This document shows, in pieces, positions 1-8,153 of a DNA stretch of 64,000 nucleotides. Below the pieces are notes generated by a model that worked only from the letters and a program-made list of their open reading frames with translations, had not been told where the DNA came from and did not search any database. Source of the DNA: Kaistella carnis. GTDB lineage: Bacteria; Bacteroidota; Bacteroidia; Flavobacteriales; Weeksellaceae. The first letter of the stretch is position 1, and each line of letters begins with the position of its first letter. Position numbers and translations under genes: made by a program. The stretch covers positions 682,001 to 746,000 of the forward strand of contig NZ_CP034159.1 of the NCBI RefSeq assembly GCF_003860585.1, written 5' to 3'.

Positions 1-1737
1 AAAACCGAACCGGAAAACGCAAAATTGTGGAGTGACCGTTTGAAAGCTTATGCGCTGGGATATATCAGTCACGTGGCAACCGATGTCACCGCACACGCTT
101 TCATCAATACCAAAGCTGGTGGTCCTTATCGTCTCCACTGGCAGCGCCACCATCTAGTAGAAACTCATGTTGATACAAAAGCCTACAATATTAAACACGG
201 TTCGGATGCTATTTTTAATCAATATACCCAGTCAGCAGTTCATTACAGGTTTGCTTTTGGGGAAGATGGAGGCGCCGCTGAACATGTAAGACCGAATTAT
301 GATCCTGGTGATAATACATTGCGTGGTCGGTATGTGAGAAGGCGACAGCTGGATGTTGATTCCGATATGCCGGATCTTTTGGCAGAACTGCTTCGTGAGG
401 CGATGGACCGAACTTATGATACTCAGGGTCAAAAAAGCAAACACGGCATATTCCGCACAAGTCCAGATATTATCATTAGTGACGACGGCAGACCTGAAAC
501 TGAAGATATTAAAGCAACCTTTCATGTTTTGTTCCGTTATTTTAAATTCAGTTCTCGTGATGGCTTTGCGCATGAAAAATAGTCTCCACCAGATTTATTT
601 CCCAATCTTGATTTTCCACAGCTTACAGATCCATTAGATGATCTTGCTCCCAGCGGTAGCGACGACGACAGTGGCTGGAATCTTCTGGATCTTTTTCTTT
701 CCATTCTTGCGCTCATTGCTTTAATTGCACAAATCGCCATTTATTTAGCGACGATTTTACCTGCGATTCTTCTGGATCTTCGGACCTATGGCGCAAGGCT
801 ACTCGCCTACTACACCATCGAACTTCCCTTATATCAAATGTTGAAAGCAGAACGTTCCATCTTGGTGATGACAGGTTACCTTCATCCCATGGACGATGAG
901 ATTGATGATGGACTCATCACCATTGGAATGGAAAATCACGGAACATTTCTGGATAACTTGGCGGCAATGGACGATATTTTTGGATTTGTAGTGCAAAAAA
1001 ATACTCCAGCCTATAGCGTACCTGATACTGAGTTCCCACACACTCATCCTTATGATGCAGTCAATAAAGAATTTACACAATATAATCATCCATGGTCCTA
1101 CCCGAATACTCCCGTTGAACCATGTCCCACTTATCCAGGACCATTTAAAATGGGAGATAACCCGGCGTGGATTGTAAGCAATGCCATTAGATCTAATTTA
1201 GAAACCATCAAAGCTTTATCCGACGCAAAGTCGCCTCTTGAAACAGTAACCTATTGTATGGAGAACGTTTCACCGGAAAACAATCTTGGTGACCCCGTGA
1301 ATTTCTCCACATTTCTGATGTGGCAATTGGCACGTGTTGATGGCTTACCGGAAAATGGACATACCGAGTGGAATATGGACAGCGATCGTGGTTATGCTTT
1401 TAAAAGCTGGGACTGGGCAAGAAACCCACATGATTTAAAAAGGGATATTGATGATCATCAGTACGCGGGTCCCATATCCGTTTTGCCACAACTGGCAGGC
1501 GATGATGCCGGATCACCCAATCCTGAATACTTTGCGAACAGAGATCCGCTGAAGTTGGTTTATCTTGATAAGACCATGCACAACGAATTAGGGAAATATA
1601 TTGAAGAAGATTGTTACAACCGGCGAAAAAATCAATATTACTCCACTGGCGATGTAAAAATCATTTCGAGTAAAAAAACATCCAGAACAAATAATAATAA
1701 TAATAATAATAATAATAATCGAGATCAAATAAATTAG
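1..1737 (+). pseudogene. Zinc-dependent phospholipase C-like protein, interrupted by an in-frame amber codon; 5' end outside window
   Basis: One reading frame runs from the window edge to the TAG at 1735-1737, broken only by a single TAG at 580-582. The frame is open and protein-like on both sides of it. The first part has GYISH, a following Asp and His, and an HHLVETHVD segment, spaced like the metal-ligand motifs of the zinc-dependent phospholipase C family (PF00882). After the amber codon come an acidic Pro/Asp linker, a hydrophobic stretch at about 690-780 that could be a membrane segment, and a long polar region with no domain I recognise. The C-terminus carries ten consecutive Asn codons (1690-1719). 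The start lies left of the window. A sequencing error at one base or a recent nonsense mutation would explain the break equally well. The family call rests on the motif pattern only. Confidence 0.6.
1690..1719 (+). repeat. (AAT)10 trinucleotide microsatellite encoding poly-Asn
   Basis: Ten perfect AAT units lie in frame at the 3' end of the phospholipase-like gene, five codons before its stop. Slippage by whole units would change the length of the Asn tract but not the frame. Confidence 0.95.
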
Positions 1738-1744
1738 TAAAGAC

Positions 1745-1924
1745 ATGAAACCAGATATCGATAAAAGAAGAGGTTGCACTGAGAATAAAGTTAAGATCTG
1801 TACCTGTGGATGCGAACATGAACATCCGAAAACAGAACGTTGTAAATTTTGCGAGGTGTGCGAAGACTATTGTGAGTCGCAAAGTAGATGGGAATACCGC
1901 CATTACCGCCTCTTTTGTCACTGA
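1745..1924 (+). CDS. Cys-rich small protein, 59 aa (candidate)
   Basis: An ATG seven bases after the preceding stop opens a 59-codon frame. Its first 42 residues hold eight Cys in close pairs (CTCGC, CKFCEVC, DYC) with two His, a pattern typical of small zinc-binding proteins. The last 16 residues lie over the start of the T9SS remnant that is read in another frame, so the natural C-terminus may have been lost by a deletion joining two genes. I recognise no family. The spacing suggests co-transcription with the gene before it. It could also be a chance frame, as no strong ribosome binding site is visible. Confidence 0.4.
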   Translation: MKPDIDKRRGCTENKVKICTCGCEHEHPKTERCKFCEVCEDYCESQSRWEYRHYRLFCH

Positions 1925-2370
1925 GGAAGACAGGGTTTTTTATGTTACGGATTATAACAACTTAAATTTCGCTTTTGAGGTTCAGATTTCGGATCAGCAA
2001 GTTTTAGTTGGTCCCGCTAAGAGTGCCATTGCCAGCGATGTCAATAATTATCCAGATTGGAGCCTATGTTAGCGGAACGAGTGATTTCGGATTGTATTTC
2101 GATTCCAACCGATCAACCTTGGCTGTAAATGAAAATATTAAAAGTAAAGTTTCATTCTATCCCAATCCGGTTGAATCGATGTTGACCTTAACTTCCAAGG
2201 GGAAAATTAACTCCATTATCATTACCAATATGGTTGGTCAGGAAGTGAGAAGATTTAATCCTACTACTACCACCTCTGTCTTAAATCTTTCCGGACTAGC
2301 GAGAGGAACCTATTTTTTGCAAGTTGATATAAACGGTACAATTGAAAACCACAAATTCATAAAAAATTAA
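1860..2370 (+). pseudogene. Remnant of a T9SS-secreted protein with type A C-terminal sorting domain
   Basis: The last 75 or so codons before the TAA at 2368-2370 match the Por secretion type A sorting domain: a YPNP start, an MVGQEV segment, an LSGLARGTYFLQV segment and a KFIKN end. This domain directs proteins through the type IX secretion system and is then removed at the cell surface. The upstream part, about 1860-2060, is read in a different frame (VFYVTDY and FAFEVQISDQQVLVG segments). The frame must shift by one base near 2050-2065 to join the two. No signal peptide or catalytic domain remains, so the N-terminal part has been deleted. Confidence 0.7.
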
Positions 2371-2463
2371 ACGGTGTGGTCTCACATAAATTAACCAAGA
2401 AATAAACAAAATTTTGGAGTTTCTAAACCACTTTAGGATTTTGTAAAAATATTTTATACTTAG

Positions 2464-2495
2464 AAAAAAGGAATTTCTGTCGGAATTCCTTTTTT
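2464..2495 (+). terminator. Rho-independent terminator
   Basis: A 12-bp perfect inverted repeat (2464-2475 with 2484-2495) has an 8-base loop and A/T runs on both sides. It follows the T9SS remnant and could also serve the leftward pentose phosphate operon. Confidence 0.75.
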
Positions 2496-2593
2496 ATTTG
2501 ATGTAAAAGTGAGATTTAGTTTCATTACTAAAGTAAATTTATTCTATAGTCGTTCACATATTTTCATATTAATTGTCCACACTTAAGAAGCAA

Positions 2594-3376
2594 TTACCTT
2601 CTTTCTTTAAAAATAATTTTCAAAATATTTTCTCCCAGTAAGTTGTTATATTTTAATTGTGAAGCAGCAGCCTCATTCAGAAACCAGGTTACTTTCTGCG
2701 GATCTTTCGTAATCAATCGAGCTGGATATTCTGCAGATGAGCCCGACTGATCTTCTAGAATATGATATACCGCCTCCGCTTTTCCCGCGCCGAAAACTAA
2801 AAATGCAATTTGGCGCGCCTGATTTATGAGCGGTGCGGTCATGGTTATTCTGTACATATCTACTTCTTCCACCCACACCGATTTTATGGTTGCTTCGGTC
2901 TCCTCCAATACGGAAGTTTGCGGGAAAAGAGAAGCAGTGTGAGAATTGTCTCCAAGACCTAAAAGAATAAAATCGAACTGGATCGGCCCATCTTTAAAAT
3001 GTGATTTAATTACCTCCCAGTATTTCATTGCTGCCTCACTCGGAGTTGTGGTCGTATCGACGTTAAAAATGTGAGACTCTTGAATCTTTAATGGGTCAAA
3101 TAAAGCCTTTTTCACCATCAGGGAATTACGTTCCTCATCGTTCTCCGGGACAAAACGTTCATCACCAAAGAAAAAATAAGTCTTGCGCCAATCTATTTTA
3201 TTTTTATATGCATCGGATGCCAACAGTTCATAGAGCTTCTTCGGAGAACCACCGCCAGCAAGTACAAAATTGAACACGCCCCGATTTTTAATAGATTCTT
3301 CTGCAGAATCGCAAATGACTTTAGCCAAGGATTCGATGACCTCATCTACGTCCTTATAAATTTTCAAGTGTTGCAT
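2594..3376 (-). CDS. pgl: 6-phosphogluconolactonase
   Basis: This enzyme hydrolyses 6-phosphogluconolactone to 6-phosphogluconate, the second step of the oxidative pentose phosphate pathway, in the cytoplasm. At 260 aa the length is normal for the DevB/SOL family. The phosphate-binding GGGSPKKLY segment is at residues 41-49 and the conserved GDERFVP motif at 71-77. Its ATG shares one base with the zwf stop codon (TAATG), so translation is probably coupled to zwf, whose product makes its substrate. It is the last gene of the operon. Confidence 0.95.
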   Translation of the reverse strand: MQHLKIYKDVDEVIESLAKVICDSAEESIKNRGVFNFVLAGGGSPKKLYELLASDAYKNKIDWRKTYFFFGDERFVPENDEERNSLMVKKALFDPLKIQESHIFNVDTTTTPSEAAMKYWEVIKSHFKDGPIQFDFILLGLGDNSHTASLFPQTSVLEETEATIKSVWVEEVDMYRITMTAPLINQARQIAFLVFGAGKAEAVYHILEDQSGSSAEYPARLITKDPQKVTWFLNEAAASQLKYNNLLGENILKIIFKERR

Positions 3377-4899
3377 TAGTCTTTTTTATTTTTTTCCGGT
3401 AGATTAAACCAATGGAAACCATCTTTAGCAATCAGGGCTTCCGCATTTTCCGGACCCCAGGAATCAGCAGCGTAATTCGGGAAGTTTTGATCCGTATTTT
3501 TTTCCCAGTAGTTGAGAATTGGCATAATAAATTCCCACGCGGCTTCTACCTGATCAGCGCGCATAAATAAAGTTTGATCACCGGTAATGGCATCTAATAA
3601 AAGGGTTTCGTAGGCTTCAGGAGAATCTGTTTTTTTGCTTCCCGCATAATCGAAAACCATATCTACCGTGTTTAAATTCATTTCAAGTCCCGGCACTTTG
3701 CTTTGAAGTTGCAACCGAATGGCCATGTCAGGCTGAATACTAATTACCAATCGGTTCTGCTTCGGAGGACCGGTGTTTTCCGAAACAAAAATATTATGAG
3801 GAATCTCCTTAAACTGAATTGTAATAATAGACGCGGATTTAAAAAGACGTTTTCCTGTTCTTAAATAGAACGGTACGCCTTGCCATCGCCAATTATCGAC
3901 ATGTAGTTTTAATGCCGCATAAGTTTCTGTATTAGAGTGTGGTTTCACCTTTTCCTCTTCCCGATAACCCACTACTTCTTCGCCCTCAATCCACCCGGAA
4001 CTGTATTGACCGCGCGCGGACATAGTTTCAATTTTGCCGCTTTCAATTCTCCTCAGGGCTTTTAGAACATCAACTTTTCTATTCCGAACCTCATCAGCAT
4101 TAAAGTTTGTAGGTGGTTCCATGGCAATGATACAAAGCAACTGCAATAAATGGTTTTGAATCATATCCCGTAAAATTCCCGCATTGTCAAAATAATTCCC
4201 CCGACTTCCAATACCAATTTGCTCCGTCACCGAAATCTGTACGTGTTCCACATGGTTTCTGTTCCAAAGCGGTTCCATAATAGAATTGGCAAAACGGAAG
4301 GCCATGATGTTCTGAACGACTTCTTTACCTAAATAATGATCAATTCGGTAAATCTGATTCTCTTCAAAAATACTCAGCAATTTTTTATTCAAATCTTTCG
4401 CGGATTCGAGGTCACTGCCAAAAGGCTTTTCTATAATGATTCGCGTTGTTTTCGGATCATTATCCAGTTTGGCTTTATTGATGTTTTCGGCAATTGAACA
4501 GAAAAAATGTGGTGCAACCGCACAATAGTAAATGATGGATGGTGGCGTCTTCCATTCTTTTTTATACTTGTCAATCAATTTACCAAACGGTTTAAAAGCA
4601 GAAGCATTCGTAATATCAGCATCCTGAAAAGTGATATGAGAGGAGAATTTTTCCCAATCTGCTTTCGTGGCTTTTCCCGTTCTGGAAAATTCATTGACGG
4701 CAGAAAATAATTCAGCGATGTACTTTTCGTTACTCATTTTACTGGATGAGGTTCCGATGATCGCAAACTCTTCCGGCAACCAGTTATCGAGAAAAAGATT
4801 ATAGAGCGCAGGCATTATTTTTCTCTTTGTCAGATCACCTGTTCCACCAAAGATGATGAATATAGTAGGATCGTATTTTTTATCTGAAGTCTTAATCAT
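3376..4899 (-). CDS. zwf: Glucose-6-phosphate 1-dehydrogenase
   Basis: This enzyme oxidises glucose 6-phosphate to 6-phosphogluconolactone with NADP+, the entry step of the oxidative pentose phosphate pathway. At 507 aa it has full family length. The nucleotide-binding GGTGDLTKRK motif is at residues 18-27, EKPFG at 157-161 and the active-site RIDHYLGKE at 185-193. It sits 41 bases after gnd and overlaps pgl by one base. Confidence 0.97.
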   Translation of the reverse strand: MIKTSDKKYDPTIFIIFGGTGDLTKRKIMPALYNLFLDNWLPEEFAIIGTSSSKMSNEKYIAELFSAVNEFSRTGKATKADWEKFSSHITFQDADITNASAFKPFGKLIDKYKKEWKTPPSIIYYCAVAPHFFCSIAENINKAKLDNDPKTTRIIIEKPFGSDLESAKDLNKKLLSIFEENQIYRIDHYLGKEVVQNIMAFRFANSIMEPLWNRNHVEHVQISVTEQIGIGSRGNYFDNAGILRDMIQNHLLQLLCIIAMEPPTNFNADEVRNRKVDVLKALRRIESGKIETMSARGQYSSGWIEGEEVVGYREEEKVKPHSNTETYAALKLHVDNWRWQGVPFYLRTGKRLFKSASIITIQFKEIPHNIFVSENTGPPKQNRLVISIQPDMAIRLQLQSKVPGLEMNLNTVDMVFDYAGSKKTDSPEAYETLLLDAITGDQTLFMRADQVEAAWEFIMPILNYWEKNTDQNFPNYAADSWGPENAEALIAKDGFHWFNLPEKNKKD

Positions 4900-4940
4900 A
4901 GGTAATAATTTTGAGGCATTTTTAGATGAAAAGATGAAAT

Positions 4941-6368
4941 TTAGTGCTCAGGATTTTCCCAGTCGGTATGGAAAACGCCTTCTTTTCCCTTCAATTCATA
5001 AGTGTGCGCACCAAAAAAGTCTCTTTGTGCCTGAATAAGGTTCGCCGGCATTTCTTTATTCCGCACATTATCAAAATAACTTAATGCGACTGCAAATGTT
5101 GGAACCGAAATCCCATGCAGCGCGGCATTAGAAACTACAGTTCGGATACCTGGAATACTTTTAATAAGACTTTTATGAATGGAATCGTTCAAAAATAAGT
5201 GCTCTAAACTGGAGTCTTTTTGATAAGCTGCATAAATATCTTCCAAAAACTCCGAACGGATGATACAGCCGCCACGCCAAATTTTTGCAATAACAGCAAG
5301 GTTCAGTTCATACTTAAATTCAACATTCGCCTGGGAAAGCAAATGCATCCCTTGTGCATATGCAGAAACCATAGAAAGGTAAAATGCTTCTTCTAAATTC
5401 TCTAGGTCCTTTTCATTATTACTAAAAGCTGCTTCCTTTTTATCGGGATATAGTTCTGAGGCTTCCGTTCGCAGGTTTTTATACTTGGAAAGATCCCGCA
5501 TCGATACGGCAATATCAATCATCGGTACGGGAACACTCAGATCCATGGCTGCTTGAGACGTCCATTTTCCGGTGCCTTTCGCTTTTGCTTCGTCTTTGAT
5601 GTCATTGAAGAAAAGGTGATCTTCTCCTTTCTTTTTGTAGGCGAAAATATCGCGCGTAATTTCAAGTAAATAGGATTTTAGTCGACCTTCATTCCATTTC
5701 TTAAACACCGAATAAATTTCTGAGTCTTCCATTTGAAGGCCTTTTTTCATGATTTCATAGGTTTCAGAAATCAGTTGCATCAACGCGTATTCAATCCCGT
5801 TATGAACCATTTTAACAAAATGCCCCGCAGAACGTTCGCCCATATACGCTACGGTAGGATCGCCATTTACATGCGCTGCAATTTTCTCCAGGACTGGTTT
5901 TAAGTATTTGTAGGCTTCTTTATCTCCGCCCGGCATCATACTCGGTCCTTTTCTCGCGCCTTCTTCACCGCCGGAAACCCCCATTCCTACAAAGTGATAG
6001 CCTTTCTCTTCTAAATAAACAAAGCGCCGTTCTGTATCTGTAAAATGTGAATTACCACCATCAATAATAATGTCTCCTTTATCTAAAACCTGAAGCAATT
6101 CTTCAATAACAGAATCTACGATTTTACCGGCGGGCACTAGCATCATGACAATTCTGGGACTGTTTAAACTTTCTGCAAAAGCCTTCAGATCTGAAAAACC
6201 GTGTATATTATCTTGATTTAAAGCATTAAGATTTTCTACCTGTTTGGTGTTGATATCATAACCCGAACAACTGTAGCCATTGTCTGCAATATTTTGTAAT
6301 AGGTTAGAACCCATTGTTCCCAGACCTATCATTCCGAATGCGCTTTTATTTTTATTCTCCTGTTCCAT
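4941..6368 (-). CDS. gnd: 6-phosphogluconate dehydrogenase, decarboxylating
   Basis: This enzyme oxidises and decarboxylates 6-phosphogluconate to ribulose 5-phosphate, yielding NADPH. At 475 aa it is typical of the long dimeric form. The Rossmann motif GLGTMG is at residues 15-20, and the conserved GMGVSGGEEGARKGPSMMPG block of the substrate site is present. The gaps are 96 bases to tal upstream and 41 bases to zwf downstream, all on one strand, consistent with one transcript. The gene should not be confused with the small protein at 49465, whose family is sometimes given the same name in databases. Confidence 0.97.
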   Translation of the reverse strand: MEQENKNKSAFGMIGLGTMGSNLLQNIADNGYSCSGYDINTKQVENLNALNQDNIHGFSDLKAFAESLNSPRIVMMLVPAGKIVDSVIEELLQVLDKGDIIIDGGNSHFTDTERRFVYLEEKGYHFVGMGVSGGEEGARKGPSMMPGGDKEAYKYLKPVLEKIAAHVNGDPTVAYMGERSAGHFVKMVHNGIEYALMQLISETYEIMKKGLQMEDSEIYSVFKKWNEGRLKSYLLEITRDIFAYKKKGEDHLFFNDIKDEAKAKGTGKWTSQAAMDLSVPVPMIDIAVSMRDLSKYKNLRTEASELYPDKKEAAFSNNEKDLENLEEAFYLSMVSAYAQGMHLLSQANVEFKYELNLAVIAKIWRGGCIIRSEFLEDIYAAYQKDSSLEHLFLNDSIHKSLIKSIPGIRTVVSNAALHGISVPTFAVALSYFDNVRNKEMPANLIQAQRDFFGAHTYELKGKEGVFHTDWENPEH

Positions 6369-6464
6369 AATTTTATTTCTCTCTAAATTTTTAGAATATT
6401 AAATTATCAATAAATTTCAATGATGAAGCCATACACCAATTAAGCCAAAGCCTCTTTCTGTATT

Positions 6465-7553
6465 TTAAAGTTTGCGTCTTTGACTGTCGATACTTTTTAG
6501 AAGTTTCTCATAGGCTTGATTAAACTTTTCAATTCCCTCCTCTTCCAGCTTCTGGGTGATCTTATCAATATCGATTCCTGTTTTTTCCAACTCTTCCATT
6601 GCTTTGTCAGCATCAACTAAATTTTCAGTCAAAGTTTCGGCCACTTTTCCATGATCCCGAAATGCATCGCTGGTTTCCATAGGCAAAGTATTGATCGTGT
6701 CTTTTCCGATCAAATTTTCTACGTACAAAACATCACTGAAGGCAGGATCTTTTGTTCCCGTACTTGCCCAAAGCACTCTTTGTTTTTGAGCACCATTTTC
6801 TTCCAGCTTTTTAAAACGGTCACTTGCAATCATTTCAAGATAAATCTGATACGCTTTTTTCGCAGAAGCAATCGCTATTTTCCCGACTAGATGTTCTGCA
6901 CCTTTTTCTTTTAACATTGGGTCGACCATTACATCAATTCTGCTGAGAAAGAAACTCGCAACGGAAGAAACCTCATTAATTGAATGACCTTCCGCAAGTC
7001 GATCTTCCAGTCCACCCATGAAAGCTTCTGTAATTTCGCGGTAGCGTGGAAGTCCGAACAACAGCGTAACATTTATATTAATTCCTTCCCGCAAACATTC
7101 GCGTATGGCGATTAACCCTTCTTTGGTTCCCGGAATTTTTATCATTACATTTTTGCGGTCTACTCTTTTCCACAGATCTCTTGCCTGATCAATTGTGCCA
7201 TCGGTATCTCTTGCCAGATAAGGCGAAACTTCTAAACTTACAAAACCATCAGTTCCATTGGTTTGGTCGTAAACGGGTTTAAATAAATCAGCTGCCCTTT
7301 GAATATCAGCAATGGCTAAATCAAAAAAAATCGCCGGATTACTATCTTCTTTTTGAGAGAGTTTCAAGATATCCTGGTCGTAGTCCGAACTGCCACTAAT
7401 GGCTTTTTCAAAAATGGATGGATTTGAAGTCATGCCACGCAAATCATCATGATCAATAAGATCTTGTAATTTACCGGAGTCCATGATTTCGCGTTCGAGT
7501 AAATCGAGCCAGATGCTCTGACCCATTTTTCGTATTTGATTTAAAGGATTCAT
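6465..7553 (-). CDS. tal: Transaldolase
   Basis: It transfers a dihydroxyacetone unit between sedoheptulose 7-phosphate and glyceraldehyde 3-phosphate in the non-oxidative pentose phosphate branch. At 362 aa it matches the longer transaldolase class of actinobacteria and cyanobacteria more than the roughly 317-aa E. coli TalB. TSNPSIF is at residues 42-48, and the Schiff-base lysine is probably K139 in MIKIPGT. It lies between rpiB (58 bases) and gnd (96 bases) in the operon. Confidence 0.93.
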   Translation of the reverse strand: MNPLNQIRKMGQSIWLDLLEREIMDSGKLQDLIDHDDLRGMTSNPSIFEKAISGSSDYDQDILKLSQKEDSNPAIFFDLAIADIQRAADLFKPVYDQTNGTDGFVSLEVSPYLARDTDGTIDQARDLWKRVDRKNVMIKIPGTKEGLIAIRECLREGININVTLLFGLPRYREITEAFMGGLEDRLAEGHSINEVSSVASFFLSRIDVMVDPMLKEKGAEHLVGKIAIASAKKAYQIYLEMIASDRFKKLEENGAQKQRVLWASTGTKDPAFSDVLYVENLIGKDTINTLPMETSDAFRDHGKVAETLTENLVDADKAMEELEKTGIDIDKITQKLEEEGIEKFNQAYEKLLKSIDSQRRKL

Positions 7554-7611
7554 TACGTTTGTTTTAAAAGTTAATTCGTAGAAAAGCTTATGAAAAATGA
7601 AGAGCTTTCCT

Positions 7612-8076
7612 TCACTGATTTTCTAAGTTCTGAATTTTTTTCAGTCGCCGGAGATGTCTTTCTGCTCCGATAAACTCGGCATTTAAAAAAGCCAAAACCA
7701 ACTCTTCTGCACTGGCGTATCCGGTAACTCGACCTCCGAGGCAGATTAAATTCATGTCATCATCTTCAACCCCTTGATGCGCCGAAAAATATTCCGTAAT
7801 CAAAGCTGCTCTCACACCGTAAACTTTATTAGCAACAATACAAGCTCCAACTCCACTTCCGCAAATTGCAATCCCACGAAAAACTTCTCCGGCAGCGACC
7901 GCTTTGGCTAAAGGAATCACATAATCGGGAAAATCATCGGCATCATTTAATTCCTTCGCTCCAAAATCAACAGGTTGAAATTCATTTTTTAACAAAAAAG
8001 AAATGATTTTTTCTTTCAGCTCAAACCCGCCGTGATCTGCGCAGATTCCTATTTTTTTATGGTTGGACTTTGACAT
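7612..8076 (-). CDS. rpiB: Ribose-5-phosphate isomerase B
   Basis: It interconverts ribulose 5-phosphate and ribose 5-phosphate. At 154 aa it is normal for the RpiB/LacAB family, with ADHGG near the N-terminus, the active-site Cys at residue 72 in CGSG, and the NKVYGVRAAL segment after it. The gap to tkt is 77 bases. No RpiA-type isomerase is present in the window. Confidence 0.94.
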   Translation of the reverse strand: MSKSNHKKIGICADHGGFELKEKIISFLLKNEFQPVDFGAKELNDADDFPDYVIPLAKAVAAGEVFRGIAICGSGVGACIVANKVYGVRAALITEYFSAHQGVEDDDMNLICLGGRVTGYASAEELVLAFLNAEFIGAERHLRRLKKIQNLENQ

Positions 8077-8153
8077 TTCTATTTTTTAAAAGCAAAAGTT
8101 ATTTTCAATTAAGTTATTCAAAAGTTTGAAAAGCATTATGAAAACATAATTTG

